This document shows positions 31,590-41,374 of a DNA stretch of 64,000 nucleotides, in pieces. Source of the DNA: an uncultured Oscillospiraceae bacterium (lineage in GTDB: Bacteria; Bacillota; Clostridia; Oscillospirales; Ruminococcaceae); the NCBI GenBank assembly GCA_905197685.1, contig CAJJZS010000003.1, positions 124,001-188,000 of the forward strand. The letters are read 5' to 3'. The notes under the pieces were generated by a model. The model made no database searches. It saw only the letters and a program-made list of their open reading frames with translations, and was not told the origin of the DNA. The first letter of the stretch is position 1, and every line of letters begins with the position of its first letter. Made by a program: the position numbers and the translations under genes.

Positions 31590-33074
31590 ATGCACAGAAG
31601 CAAGGAAGTTACCTTTAAAGATGTGCTGATTTTATTCCTGAAAAAATTTGAGAGGATTTTTGCTTTTGCGCTCTGCTTTGCAGTAGTGTTTGCCGCTTTG
31701 GGCGCGTGGAAATCCTACCGCTCTGTCAGCGGAGAAAATCTCCGAAAAATGATGGACGATTATCAGCTGAAGATGGACGAGTACAATGACTCTACCGAAG
31801 AAATCAGAAAATCAATAGAGCAGGACAAGGCTCGTCTGGAAAATATTTCCGCTTATACGCAAAACAGTATTTACTATAACATGGACCCATATCATACAGT
31901 GACAAGCGAATTGGTATTCTATGTCGATACCGGATACCAGATTGCGCCCAGCCAGTATTATCAAAATCCGAACAAGACAGGTGAGATTGTCAGCGCATAT
32001 TGCGATGCTTACCGCAGCGCCGAACTGTATGACGGAATTAAGGAATTTCTCGGCGGAGAAATTGATGTGAAATATATCGACGAACTGCTCACGATTGAGC
32101 GTGCCGGAGATGTTCAGATTAAGGATAGCGTGGGAAATGTCACAGTGAAACACAGCGACGGCAACGAAGGAGTCGTTGTTATCCGCGCCAAAGCGCAGGA
32201 CGAACAGACCGCTTCTGCAATCACCGATTTTGTGTTTGGTTATCTCAAGGAAAATTTCGGAAAGACGATTGCGCAGCATCAGACAACCATTCTTTCCGAT
32301 TCTGCGATGACCGTTGTGGATAATGACCTTGAGCAGATGCAAAAAGAGGTTCGGGAAGAGGTTACAGAGCTGGAAGAAACGATAAAAACAAACGAAGCAC
32401 AGCTGGCAACCCTGGAGCGGGATATGCCGCAGCAACCATCTGTGTCTATGGGCAGTGTGCTGAAAAAGGCTGTTTTGTTTGCAATTTTAGGCGGAATCTT
32501 GGGCGGGGTTCTTATCTGCCTGTGGATTTTACTGGCTTACCTTGCCGATAATCGTTTGGATGACGCATATCAGGCGCAAAGATTGTATAATTTGGAGCTG
32601 TTCGGTGTTGCAAAACAGGGCAGCAAAAAGCATCGTCCTGTCTTTACAAGATTAATTAACAATATGGAACATAATCCCGAGCGTCAGGAATTTGAAAGCG
32701 TGGCTCAGGCAGCTCAATACACCGATTCCGCTTTGGCTGCATTGAGTAACGGCGATAACCGTACTGTCGCAGTAGTAAGCACCCGGGAAAATGAGGCGAT
32801 AATGCAGGCATTTGCTCAGTTTGAGCAGCTTTCCGACAGCTCGCTTACTTACTGTATTTGCCCCGATATGCTTAAAAATCCGCAGTCGGTTCAGAAAGCG
32901 GCTCAAGCAGACGCAGTTATTGTATTGGAGCAGATCGGCGTTTCTCTCATTAGTGAGATAGACCGACAGATTTTGCACATAGAAAAGTCCGGAAAAGAAA
33001 TTTTAGGTATGCTTTTGATTGATTCGTATGATGCGCATCATACGGTCAAAACAAAGAAAGGGATGGAACAGTAA
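31590..33074 (+). CDS. Wzz-like chain-length/co-polymerase protein with degenerate kinase-like tail
   Basis: The 494-residue protein has a membrane helix near 22-42, a long extracytoplasmic coiled-coil domain (about 45-285) and a second helix near 290-320. This is the Wzz/polysaccharide co-polymerase topology. The cytosolic C-terminus (about 330-494) has the length and strand order of a BY-kinase/ATPase domain (NRTVAVVSTRENEAIMQAF, then DAVIVLEQIG). It lacks a Walker A P-loop, and there is no tyrosine cluster at the end. It probably sets polymer length without kinase activity. AGGAGAGGAGAG precedes the ATG. Its stop overlaps the next start as TAATG. Confidence 0.82.
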   Translation: MHRSKEVTFKDVLILFLKKFERIFAFALCFAVVFAALGAWKSYRSVSGENLRKMMDDYQLKMDEYNDSTEEIRKSIEQDKARLENISAYTQNSIYYNMDPYHTVTSELVFYVDTGYQIAPSQYYQNPNKTGEIVSAYCDAYRSAELYDGIKEFLGGEIDVKYIDELLTIERAGDVQIKDSVGNVTVKHSDGNEGVVVIRAKAQDEQTASAITDFVFGYLKENFGKTIAQHQTTILSDSAMTVVDNDLEQMQKEVREEVTELEETIKTNEAQLATLERDMPQQPSVSMGSVLKKAVLFAILGGILGGVLICLWILLAYLADNRLDDAYQAQRLYNLELFGVAKQGSKKHRPVFTRLINNMEHNPERQEFESVAQAAQYTDSALAALSNGDNRTVAVVSTRENEAIMQAFAQFEQLSDSSLTYCICPDMLKNPQSVQKAAQADAVIVLEQIGVSLISEIDRQILHIEKSGKEILGMLLIDSYDAHHTVKTKKGMEQ

Positions 33075-34273
33075 TGAAAATTCCGTTTTCTCCTCCCGAT
33101 GTGGGGGAAGCAGAGATTGAGGAGGTTGCCGCTGCGCTGCGCTCCGGCTGGATTACCACAGGACCCAAAACAAAGGAACTGGAACGCCAGGTTGCAAGCT
33201 TTTGCCACACCAAAAAGGCAGTATGCTTAAACTCTGCGACAGCCGCTTTGGAACTGACGCTGCATCAGTTGGGAATCGGTCCGGGAGATGAGGTCATTAC
33301 CTGCGCTTATACCTATACGGCGTCGGCAAGCGTTGTATGTCATGTGGGGGCAAAGCTCGTTTTGGTGGATTGTCAGCCGGACAGCTATCAGATGGATTAT
33401 GATGCGTTGGAAAAAGCTGTCACCACCAAGACGAAAGCGATTATTCCGGTAGATATTGGCGGAGTAATCTGTGATTATGATAAAATCTTTGAGATTGTAA
33501 AGCGAAAACAGTGCCTGTTTACTCCGTCTGACAATCCGATTCAGAAGGCTTTGGGCAGGGTAGCGGTAGTTGCAGATGCAGCTCATGCATTCGGCGCAAA
33601 CCAAAACGGAAAGATGTGCGGAGAAATTGCGGATTTTACCGCCTTTTCTTTCCACGCGGTAAAAAACTTTACCACAGCAGAGGGCGGAGCGGTAGTTTGG
33701 AAAGAAATCGATGAGGTGGACAGTGAAGAAATCTACCGCCAGTATATGCTGCTTTCTCTCCACGGACAGTCAAAAGATGCGCTTGCAAAAACGCAGCTGG
33801 GTGCGTGGGAATATGATATTGTTATTCCGGGTTATAAGTGTAACATGACCGATATTATGGCAGGAATCGGTTTGGCGCAGATGAAGCGCTATCCGGATCT
33901 GCTTGCTCGCCGAAAAGAGATTATCAACCGTTATGACGCAGCATTAAAGAATCTTCCGGTAACGGTATGGCAGCATTACGGAGAAGATTTTTCCTCAAGC
34001 GGACATTTGTATCTGGTGCGCTTAAACGGGAAGGACGAACAGTACCGCAACGATGTGATTGTGCGTATGGCCCAGATGGATGTTGCAACCAATGTTCACT
34101 ATAAACCGTTGCCGATGCACACTGCTTACCGAAATATGGGATTTGATATTAAGGATTATCCGAACTCTTATCAGATGTATCAAAACGAAATTACGCTTCC
34201 GCTGCATACCTGTTTAAGCGACGAGCAGGTAGAGTATGTTCTGCGCTGCTTTGCGGAAGCATTGAAGGGATAG
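33074..34273 (+). CDS. DegT/DnrJ/EryC1 family nucleotide-sugar aminotransferase (PglE-like)
   Basis: The 399-residue PLP enzyme has Lys197 in SFHAVKNFTTAEGG as the internal aldimine lysine and the CLNSATAALELTLH PLP-phosphate region near 52-65. It should aminate the 4-keto-6-deoxy product of the dehydratase using glutamate, giving a 4-amino-4,6-dideoxy sugar. Translation is coupled to the Wzz-like gene through a TAATG overlap. No PglD-type acetyltransferase for the new amine is present next to it. A sugar-phosphate transferase gene follows 10 bases later. Confidence 0.92.
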   Translation: MKIPFSPPDVGEAEIEEVAAALRSGWITTGPKTKELERQVASFCHTKKAVCLNSATAALELTLHQLGIGPGDEVITCAYTYTASASVVCHVGAKLVLVDCQPDSYQMDYDALEKAVTTKTKAIIPVDIGGVICDYDKIFEIVKRKQCLFTPSDNPIQKALGRVAVVADAAHAFGANQNGKMCGEIADFTAFSFHAVKNFTTAEGGAVVWKEIDEVDSEEIYRQYMLLSLHGQSKDALAKTQLGAWEYDIVIPGYKCNMTDIMAGIGLAQMKRYPDLLARRKEIINRYDAALKNLPVTVWQHYGEDFSSSGHLYLVRLNGKDEQYRNDVIVRMAQMDVATNVHYKPLPMHTAYRNMGFDIKDYPNSYQMYQNEITLPLHTCLSDEQVEYVLRCFAEALKG

Positions 34274-34283
34274 GTGAACAGGA

Positions 34284-34967
34284 TTGCTGAAACCCTGGCA
34301 GGAGCTTCCCGATTTTTTGCGTCAGGAAAGTGTGCGCCCTTACTATGATGCTCTGTATCAAAAAAAAGGACAACTGGCAGCAAAACGGGTATTCGATTTT
34401 TTGCTCGCCTTGATTTTGCTGATTGTTCTTTCACCGATTATGCTGATTTTGGCATTGGCAATCAAACTGGATTCTAAGGGAACAGTGATGTTTCGCCAGG
34501 TGCGTGTTACCCAGTACGGAAAAGAATTTCGCATCTTTAAATTTCGCACAATGGTTTCCGATGCGCAAAAACTGGGAACACAGGTGACAGTGCAGGGAGA
34601 TGCGAGAATTACACGGATGGGGCGTCTGCTGCGCCGCTGCCGTTTGGACGAGCTGCCACAGCTGCTGAATATTTTGCGCGGTGAGATGAGCTTTGTCGGA
34701 ACAAGACCGGAGGTTCCGAAATATGTATCGCAGTATACCCCGCAGATGCAGGCAACTCTGCTGCTTCCGGCAGGAGTTACTTCCCGTGCTTCGATTGAAT
34801 ATAAGGATGAAGATCGTCTGCTGGCAGACGCCGAGAATGCGGATCAAACTTATATTGAGCAGGTGCTTCCGGGAAAGATGAAATACAATTTGCAAAGCCT
34901 GTTGGATTTTTCTTTTTGGCAGGATATTAAAACAATGTTTGATACGGTGTTTGCCGTGTTAAAATAA
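34284..34967 (+). CDS. Initiating sugar-1-phosphate transferase (PglC/WbaP-like)
   Basis: The 227-residue protein has one membrane-embedded helix (about 38-62) and the bacterial sugar-transferase domain. That domain contains FRQVRVTQYGKEFRIFKFRTM (read here by its parts FRQVRV and FKFRTM), the RLDELPQLLNILRGEMS block (about 117-131) and GTRPEVP. It links a sugar-1-phosphate to undecaprenyl phosphate, the first membrane step of the pathway. It starts with TTG 34284 behind AGGTG. Small size without extra helices is the PglC type, which fits a diamino or 4-amino sugar as substrate. Confidence 0.92.
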   Translation: MLKPWQELPDFLRQESVRPYYDALYQKKGQLAAKRVFDFLLALILLIVLSPIMLILALAIKLDSKGTVMFRQVRVTQYGKEFRIFKFRTMVSDAQKLGTQVTVQGDARITRMGRLLRRCRLDELPQLLNILRGEMSFVGTRPEVPKYVSQYTPQMQATLLLPAGVTSRASIEYKDEDRLLADAENADQTYIEQVLPGKMKYNLQSLLDFSFWQDIKTMFDTVFAVLK

Positions 34968-34992
34968 AGGACAAAAGAGGGACAACACAGTT

Positions 34993-36243
34993 ATGAAGGT
35001 TTGGATTATCAACCATTATGCAATTCCCCCGTCTATGGGAGGTTTGGTGCGCCATTATTATTTTTCCAAGTTTTTAAAACAGATGGGACATGAGGTGCGC
35101 ATCTTTACCGCAAGCGAGATTCATAATACCGATATCAATATGATTCGGGACGGTTCTCTTTATAAAGAAGAGATGATGGACGGGGTGGAATATACCTTTT
35201 TAAAAACAAGGGATTACAGCGGAAACGGTTTGTCCAGAATTTATAACATGTTGGAATTTCCACTCAGAATACAACAAGCTGTAAAACAATTTGTAAAACA
35301 GGGGGAGCGCCCTGATGTGATTTATACCTCTGCACCCACTATTTTTGCGGCAGCTTCTGCGCTGATTGCGGCTCGTCGCTTTAAGGTTCCGTGTGTTGTG
35401 GAGGTACGGGATATTTGGCCCGAATCCATCGTGGAATATAAGGGAATGTCCCGAAAAAATCCGATTATCATGGTTTTGTATCAGTTGGAAAAATGGCTGT
35501 ATCACAATGCCGACCGTCTGATTTTTACCATGGAGGGCGGACAGGATTATATCAGGGAAAAAGGCTGGGAAAAGGCGGTTCCTCTTTCTAAAATCCGCAA
35601 TTTAAACAACGGAGTGGATTTGGAGGAATTTGACCGCAACAGGCAAACTTTCTGTCTGGATGACCCAAAGCTGCTGGATGACAGCGTTTTTAAGGTAATT
35701 TATACCGGTTCGATTCGCCTGGTAAACAACTTGGGCAAAGTGGTGGAGATGGCGGAATATATGAAGCAGCATCACGAGGACCATATCCGCTTTTTGCTTT
35801 ACGGAGACGGAACAGAACGCGAAGAGCTGATTGCCTTGTGCAAGGAAAAGAAGCTGGATAACATCTTTTTTCCCGGTAAGGTGGAAAAAAAATATATTCC
35901 GTTTATCTTATCAAAGTCGGATTTGAATTTAAACCATGTTAAGCAAACCGGAATTATGCGTTTTGGGTGCAGCTTAAATAAACAGTTTGACTACTTTGCC
36001 AGCGGTAAGCCGGTTTTATCCGATCTGACAGTAAGCCATGATTTGATTGAACGGTATCATGCGGGAGTAACTTTACCCACACAGGATACCGAGAGTTTAT
36101 GCAAAGAAGTTTTGCGTTTTTCCAAGATGCCAAAAGAAGAATACGAACAGATTTGCCGCAACGCAAGAACGGCGGCAGAACAGTATGACTATCGGGCATT
36201 GACCGAAAAATTGCTTGAAATTTTGCAGGAAGTGACAAAATAA
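34993..36243 (+). CDS. GT4 glycosyltransferase (WbuB-like)
   Basis: The 416-residue protein has the N-terminal WIINHYAIPPSMGGLVRHYY opening of WbuB-type transferases, with a glycine-rich sugar-nucleotide loop. The C-terminal GT-B domain includes VIYTGSIRLVNNLGKVVEMA (about 236) and a modified E-x7-E region near FDYFASGKPVL (about 331). Relatives transfer N-acetyl-fucosamine-like sugars. It should add one residue to the lipid-linked repeat on the cytosolic face of the membrane. Sits directly after the initiating transferase. Confidence 0.88.
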   Translation: MKVWIINHYAIPPSMGGLVRHYYFSKFLKQMGHEVRIFTASEIHNTDINMIRDGSLYKEEMMDGVEYTFLKTRDYSGNGLSRIYNMLEFPLRIQQAVKQFVKQGERPDVIYTSAPTIFAAASALIAARRFKVPCVVEVRDIWPESIVEYKGMSRKNPIIMVLYQLEKWLYHNADRLIFTMEGGQDYIREKGWEKAVPLSKIRNLNNGVDLEEFDRNRQTFCLDDPKLLDDSVFKVIYTGSIRLVNNLGKVVEMAEYMKQHHEDHIRFLLYGDGTEREELIALCKEKKLDNIFFPGKVEKKYIPFILSKSDLNLNHVKQTGIMRFGCSLNKQFDYFASGKPVLSDLTVSHDLIERYHAGVTLPTQDTESLCKEVLRFSKMPKEEYEQICRNARTAAEQYDYRALTEKLLEILQEVTK

Positions 36244-36293
36244 ATTACAAATCGGATATATATTAAGATATATTACAGAATGGAAGGAATTCT

Positions 36294-37442
36294 ATGACCA
36301 AAGTTTGCCATTTTTCCAGCGCGCATGCGCCGAACGATACCAGAATTTTTCATAAACAATGCGCTTCTTTGGCAAAAGAAGGGTATGAGGTTACTTTTGT
36401 GGTAAAAGCAAAAGACAGCCGCTCGGCAGGGGTTTCGACAGAGAAGGGAGTAAAAATCGTACAGGTTTCCATCGACGCTTCTTCCCGACTGAAACGAATG
36501 TTGTTTGGGGCAAAGGCAGTTTATCAAAAAGCGCTGGAAGAAGATGCGGATATTTATGAATTCCATGACCCGGAGCTGCTACCCTACGGATTAAAGCTTG
36601 CTAAAAAGGGAAAACAGGTTATTTTTGACAGCCATGAGGACTACCCGACCCAGATTATGGAAAAGGAATGGATTCCTTCGGTTTTTCGCAAAATCATCTC
36701 GGGTTGTTACCGCTCGTATGAAACCCATGTGGTTAAGCGTTTGGCAGCGGTGCTGTTCCCGTGTACAAAAAACGGAGTCAATATCTTTGAAGGACGGGCA
36801 AAACGGACAGTCATTCTTTCCAATGCGGTGATGTTGGAGGAAGCCGTTTCCCCACAGGAAGGCGGTATCGGGCAAACGGACGGAAAAACCGTCTGCTGTA
36901 CCGGCAGTTTAACCTATCAAAGGGGAATTACCCACTTAATTCGCGCAGCGCACCTTGCGGGTGTTCGTTTGGTTTTAGCGGGGAAATATTCTTCCGAAGA
37001 ATATCAAAAAGAGTTGGAATCAATGCCGGAATATGAGTGTGTGGAATATCTGGGATATTTGGGCAGAAAGGAACTGGCGCAGGTATATGCGCGCACTTCA
37101 ATCGGAATGTCCACCATTTTAAATGTGGGGCAGTACGCTGATTTGGATAACTTTCCGACAAAAGTCTATGAATATATGGCGGCGGGTTTGCCGGTTATTG
37201 TTTCCGACTACCCGTTTATGCGCCGCGCGGTAGAAACGGAAGGATTCGGGATTGCGGTAGACCCGTCCGATCCGCAGGCAATCGCGCAGGCAATCAATCG
37301 TTTGCTTGCAGACCGGGATATGGCTCTTAAAATGGGAGAAGCCGGCAGAGCAGCGGTAACTCAGAAATATAACTGGGGAATTGAGGAGAAAAAACTGTTT
37401 GAGCTGTATCGAGAGCTGGAACAGGAAAAGGGTTTTGCTTAA
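36294..37442 (+). CDS. GT4 glycosyltransferase
   Basis: The 382-residue protein has the GT-B fold: an N-terminal half with DIYEFHDPELLPYGLKLAKK (about 83-102), and a C-terminal half with CTGSLTYQRGITHLI (about 203-217) and KVYEYMAAGLPVIVSD (about 288-303, donor-binding E). It would add one sugar to the repeat unit; donor unknown. GGAAGG precedes the ATG, and the next GT gene starts 12 bases after its stop. Confidence 0.88.
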   Translation: MTKVCHFSSAHAPNDTRIFHKQCASLAKEGYEVTFVVKAKDSRSAGVSTEKGVKIVQVSIDASSRLKRMLFGAKAVYQKALEEDADIYEFHDPELLPYGLKLAKKGKQVIFDSHEDYPTQIMEKEWIPSVFRKIISGCYRSYETHVVKRLAAVLFPCTKNGVNIFEGRAKRTVILSNAVMLEEAVSPQEGGIGQTDGKTVCCTGSLTYQRGITHLIRAAHLAGVRLVLAGKYSSEEYQKELESMPEYECVEYLGYLGRKELAQVYARTSIGMSTILNVGQYADLDNFPTKVYEYMAAGLPVIVSDYPFMRRAVETEGFGIAVDPSDPQAIAQAINRLLADRDMALKMGEAGRAAVTQKYNWGIEEKKLFELYRELEQEKGFA

Positions 37443-37454
37443 AAGAGGTTTGTT

Positions 37455-38654
37455 ATGCTGACATTTATTTTATCCAGAGGGGTGCCGACCGAAAAATACT
37501 CAACCAACGGTGTTTTTGAATTTGACCAGGCAAAAGCTTTGGTCAAGCAGGGATGTAAGGTGGTTTTTCTGGCATTGGATTTGCGTTCGGTGCGTCGGGT
37601 CAGACGCTGGGGGTTTGAGTCCTATGAACGGGACGGCGTTGCGGTTCGTGTTCTAAATCTTCCTGTGGGAAATGTTCCAAAAAAGATTTTTTATCCAATC
37701 GGAGAATGGGCATTAAGAAAATTGTACGGCAGAGCAAAAAAAGAATTTGGAAAACCGGACATTTTTCACGCGCATTTTACCGATTATGCTTATCTTGCGG
37801 CGCGGCTGAAACAAGAAGAAAAAATTCCGCTTGTTGTTACCGAACATTCTTCGCTGATCAATCGGGACACTCTGCCGGAAAATATCGAGAAAGCGGCAAA
37901 AACTGCCTTTCGTGAAGCGGATTGCCTGATTGCGGTCAGTCCGGCTCTGGCAAAAAAGATGGAAGAACACAGCGAAACACCGGTTATCTGGATTCCAGAT
38001 ATGGTGGATACCGAGTTGTTTTCTTATAATGAAGAACAGGAGAGAAAACGCATTTTGCGCAGAGAATCGGAAGCAGGAGAAGAAGGAGGAACATTTTCCT
38101 TTTTAAGCTGCGGAAATCTTCGGAAAATCAAACGAATGGATGTTTTAATCAAGGCTTTTGCAAAGGCGTTCCGAGATTGTCCGAAGGTAAACTTAACCAT
38201 TTGCGGGCAGGGAGAAGAACAATCTGCTTTGGAAAAGCTGATTGCAGAGTTAAAGATGGAAAAGAGAATCCGATTGGCAGGTTTGCGTCCGAGAGAAGAG
38301 ATTGCGCAGAAATTGCAGCAGGCAGATTGTTTTGTTTTGGCTTCGGTGTCCGAAACTTTCGGCGTTTCTTACCTGGAAGCGTTGTCATGCGGTGTTCCGG
38401 TGGTAGCGACCCGATGCGGAGGTCCGGAATGTTTTGTCCATGAACATAACGGAATCATGGTGGAACCCGATGATACAGACGCTTTGGCAAAGGCGATGCT
38501 GACCATGTACTGCAACAGCGGCGGCTACAACAGGGCGGCGATTGCCCGAGAAATCAAAGAATCCTATTCTTCTCAGGCGGTTGCACAAAATCTTATGAAA
38601 CAGTACGAAATGCTGACCGAAAAAACCGGAAAAAAACAGCTGCTTACCGTGTAA
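37455..38654 (+). CDS. GT4 glycosyltransferase
   Basis: The 399-residue protein is a typical GT4 enzyme. The N-terminal domain has FHAHFTDYAYLAA (about 101-113) and VVTEHSSLINRD. The C-terminal domain has SCGNLRKIKRMDVLIKAF (about 218-235) and the E-x7-E type motif ETFGVSYLEALSCGVPVV (about 300-317). It probably adds the last sugar of the repeat before flipping. Part of the same operon. Confidence 0.9.
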   Translation: MLTFILSRGVPTEKYSTNGVFEFDQAKALVKQGCKVVFLALDLRSVRRVRRWGFESYERDGVAVRVLNLPVGNVPKKIFYPIGEWALRKLYGRAKKEFGKPDIFHAHFTDYAYLAARLKQEEKIPLVVTEHSSLINRDTLPENIEKAAKTAFREADCLIAVSPALAKKMEEHSETPVIWIPDMVDTELFSYNEEQERKRILRRESEAGEEGGTFSFLSCGNLRKIKRMDVLIKAFAKAFRDCPKVNLTICGQGEEQSALEKLIAELKMEKRIRLAGLRPREEIAQKLQQADCFVLASVSETFGVSYLEALSCGVPVVATRCGGPECFVHEHNGIMVEPDDTDALAKAMLTMYCNSGGYNRAAIAREIKESYSSQAVAQNLMKQYEMLTEKTGKKQLLTV

Positions 38655-38725
38655 GGGGATAGATTATTACATAACGGCTGTGCTACAATAGAAATAATAA
38701 AGAGGCAGAAAGGGGGCGGAATTTG

Positions 38726-40027
38726 ATGGAGCAGTCAATTTATCTTAGAGAAAATCAAGGGTATTCTTTTCTTCGTGTGCCGCGGGAGTTTTGCGCAGCG
38801 TTTGTGTTGTTGTGGGGGATTAACCCGGAATCATTTTTATATAACTGGGTTTTGTATGCAGGCGTGGTTGTATTGTGGGCAGGATTTGCAATGATGAGCG
38901 AATGGAAAAAATTCTGGCAGGCGGTATTTCATCCGACCATGCTGCTCAGCTTTTGTTGGCCTGTTCTGATGGCGATATATGCTGTTGCGGGACACGCGGA
39001 ATTTCCATTTCATCATCTGCTGATGCCGATTTTTTATCTGATGTTTTGGTATTATATTTCTTTGGAAAATCGGTTTGCGGCAAAACTGCTTACCTTTCTG
39101 ACAGTGGCTTATTATCTTTTGATTAATATTGGCACCGTTTTTGCGCTGCGACAAAATCCGGATGTTTCCCGCTTGCTTGCAAACGGAAATCCGGAGCTTA
39201 CCGCTCCTTTGGCAAGTCCGTTGACCGGCGGCTATCAGCACATCTATTCGCTGACGATGTTTACGGTAGCCTTAGTCGGAATTATCTGGTATTACCGACC
39301 GAAACTGTTTGAAACAATCGGTTGGGGAATGGCTGTTTTACTGGGGTTGTTGGTTATTGTAATGTCCAACTATTCCTTTGCCATTTTGTTTGTGTTCGCT
39401 TTTTCCCTGCTTGTTTTGTGTCGTCTGCCCAAAAGCGGAGGAGTAACGACGGCAATTCTTCTTTTTGCATTTTTAGCGGCGCTTATTGTTGTGCCAAACC
39501 TTTATCGAATCTTTTATTTTATTGCCGAAAGTACCGATAATCTCAAGCTCCAGCTTCGATTTATGGAAGTTGGAAACCTGCTCAGCGGAACAGGCATTAC
39601 GCAGGGAAGTGACGCGGGAACAAGAATTACCCTCTACACCACATCCTTAAAAACATGGCTGACCGCTCCGCTTTTTGGTGTGGGGGATCTGCTTTTAAAG
39701 ACGATGGAAAACCCGAGGGAATTGGTGGGCGGACATTCGATTGTGTGCGACTATTTGGCTTATTACGGGCTGATTGGCAGCGTGCTGTTCCACGGCATTT
39801 TAATCGGAAATTTTGCAAGGATTGAAAAGCTGTTGGATCGTCGGGGAAGATTTTTATATCTGGCAGTTTTTGTCCTGTACTATGCGCAGATTACCGTTAA
39901 CGCAGGATACAACGAGCCTTTGATTGAAATCCTGTTTTTGGTGATTCCGAATCTTCTGGTTTTAACAGGAGAGCATATTCCGGCAAAACAAGAAAAACAA
40001 CCGGTTTGTTCCAAATACATTCGCTGA
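38726..40027 (+). CDS. Wzy-like polysaccharide polymerase (O-antigen ligase/polymerase family)
   Basis: The 433-residue protein has about eleven membrane helices and one larger extracytoplasmic loop (about 285-335) with KTWLTAPLFGVGD and GGHSIVCDYLAYYGLIG. The G-H-S/N-x-x-x-D-x-L-A-x-Y-G pattern is typical of Wzy/WaaL proteins. It should join lipid-linked repeat units on the outer membrane face. ATG 38726 is chosen over the TTG before it, with AAAGGGGG upstream. Confidence 0.85.
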   Translation: MEQSIYLRENQGYSFLRVPREFCAAFVLLWGINPESFLYNWVLYAGVVVLWAGFAMMSEWKKFWQAVFHPTMLLSFCWPVLMAIYAVAGHAEFPFHHLLMPIFYLMFWYYISLENRFAAKLLTFLTVAYYLLINIGTVFALRQNPDVSRLLANGNPELTAPLASPLTGGYQHIYSLTMFTVALVGIIWYYRPKLFETIGWGMAVLLGLLVIVMSNYSFAILFVFAFSLLVLCRLPKSGGVTTAILLFAFLAALIVVPNLYRIFYFIAESTDNLKLQLRFMEVGNLLSGTGITQGSDAGTRITLYTTSLKTWLTAPLFGVGDLLLKTMENPRELVGGHSIVCDYLAYYGLIGSVLFHGILIGNFARIEKLLDRRGRFLYLAVFVLYYAQITVNAGYNEPLIEILFLVIPNLLVLTGEHIPAKQEKQPVCSKYIR

Positions 40028-40054
40028 GGTTTTTGACCTCGGAAAGGAGCGTCC

Positions 40055-41374
40055 ATGAAAAAGCAGCAACTTTCTCAGCTTTGGGAAAAGCTGAAAGAGG
40101 GGTTGATTACCCTGAAAAGGCGGGGATTTTTCCACATTATCGCCGGCTCTACCTTAGCTAAAATAGCCGGATTTGTTTCGGTGTTTTTTCTGCCGCGCTT
40201 TCTTTCAAAGGCGGATTACGGTTTACTTGCTTATGTTGATAATATTCGCAACTATGTGATGTTGTTTAACGGAATCGGCATCACAAATGCGACCTTGCGT
40301 TATTGTGCGCAAGAGGGAAGCGATGAGGAAAAGAAAGGTTATTTTTTGTCCTCGTTAAAGGTTGGCATTATAGCGGATATTTGTTTGATTTTATTTACAG
40401 CAGCAGGATATTTACTGATTGATTTTCCTTTTGAGGGTTCCAGATTTCAGTTAATGCTGTCTGCGTGTCTGCCGATTTTTTACTTTTTGTTTACCGATAT
40501 TCAGTTGCTGCTTCGGGCAACCTTTCAAAATCAACGATATTCGGTTTATAACTTTACCTACTCGTTTTTGCTGATGATTTTCCAGATTCTCTTTGCAGTC
40601 TTGTGGGGAGTTACCGGTGTTATGATCGGGAGATATCTGTCAATGGGACTGTGTGTATTGATGGGATATTTTTTGATTCGGGATTTACCGATGATGAAGG
40701 TAAAAGCATTGATGCCGAATTGGGAAGAAACGAAAGGATTGATTCGTTTCGGAATTGTTATGCTGGTAGCTTCGGCGACTTCAACAGTTATGAGCTACAA
40801 TGAAACGCTGATTGTCGGACAGATTTTGAAAGACGAAGAGCTGCTTGCCGAATATCGGGTAGCGGCAAATATCCTTTCCATTTCCCTGTTTTTGTTAGAG
40901 GCGTTGCTGGTGTTTATTCTGCCGTATTTTATCCAACACCTCAATGATAAAAAATGGATTTGGGAAAATTATAAAAAGCTGTTTGCAATAAACGGTGTAG
41001 TAATGACTGTGTTCCACTTGGGATTGTTTATTTTCGCAAAGCTCTATCTGTTTATCTTTGCGGGACCGGAATATATGGGAGCAGTGAGCCTTGTGAGGAT
41101 GTTCCTGGTGGCGTCTTGGATTCAGGCGGTGTTCCGCGGCATTTCGGGAAATATTCTGGCAGTGACGGGAGAAGAAAAATTCAACCTCAAAATCAATATT
41201 ATTTTTGTAGTGGTTCATGCGGTAATTGATATTACTGCGGTAAAGCTGCTCAGTATTTACGGCGCGGCGATTGCGTTGATTGTAGTTTATTTGTTATCAG
41301 GGCTTATAATGAACATTCATTTAAGAAATATATGTAAATCACAGATTGGAGAGGAAAACTATGATGAAAAATGA
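40055..41374 (+). CDS. Wzx-like oligosaccharide flippase (MOP superfamily)
   Basis: The 439-residue protein has about twelve membrane helices and the N-terminal phrase GSTLAKIAGFVSVFFLPRFL (about 29-48) typical of PST-family flippases. A conserved ADYGLLAYVDNIRNY region follows. It should move the undecaprenyl-linked repeat unit across the membrane for Wzy. GGAAAGGAG precedes the ATG. Its last 14 bases overlap the start of the dehydrogenase gene. Confidence 0.9.
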   Translation: MKKQQLSQLWEKLKEGLITLKRRGFFHIIAGSTLAKIAGFVSVFFLPRFLSKADYGLLAYVDNIRNYVMLFNGIGITNATLRYCAQEGSDEEKKGYFLSSLKVGIIADICLILFTAAGYLLIDFPFEGSRFQLMLSACLPIFYFLFTDIQLLLRATFQNQRYSVYNFTYSFLLMIFQILFAVLWGVTGVMIGRYLSMGLCVLMGYFLIRDLPMMKVKALMPNWEETKGLIRFGIVMLVASATSTVMSYNETLIVGQILKDEELLAEYRVAANILSISLFLLEALLVFILPYFIQHLNDKKWIWENYKKLFAINGVVMTVFHLGLFIFAKLYLFIFAGPEYMGAVSLVRMFLVASWIQAVFRGISGNILAVTGEEKFNLKINIIFVVVHAVIDITAVKLLSIYGAAIALIVVYLLSGLIMNIHLRNICKSQIGEENYDEK

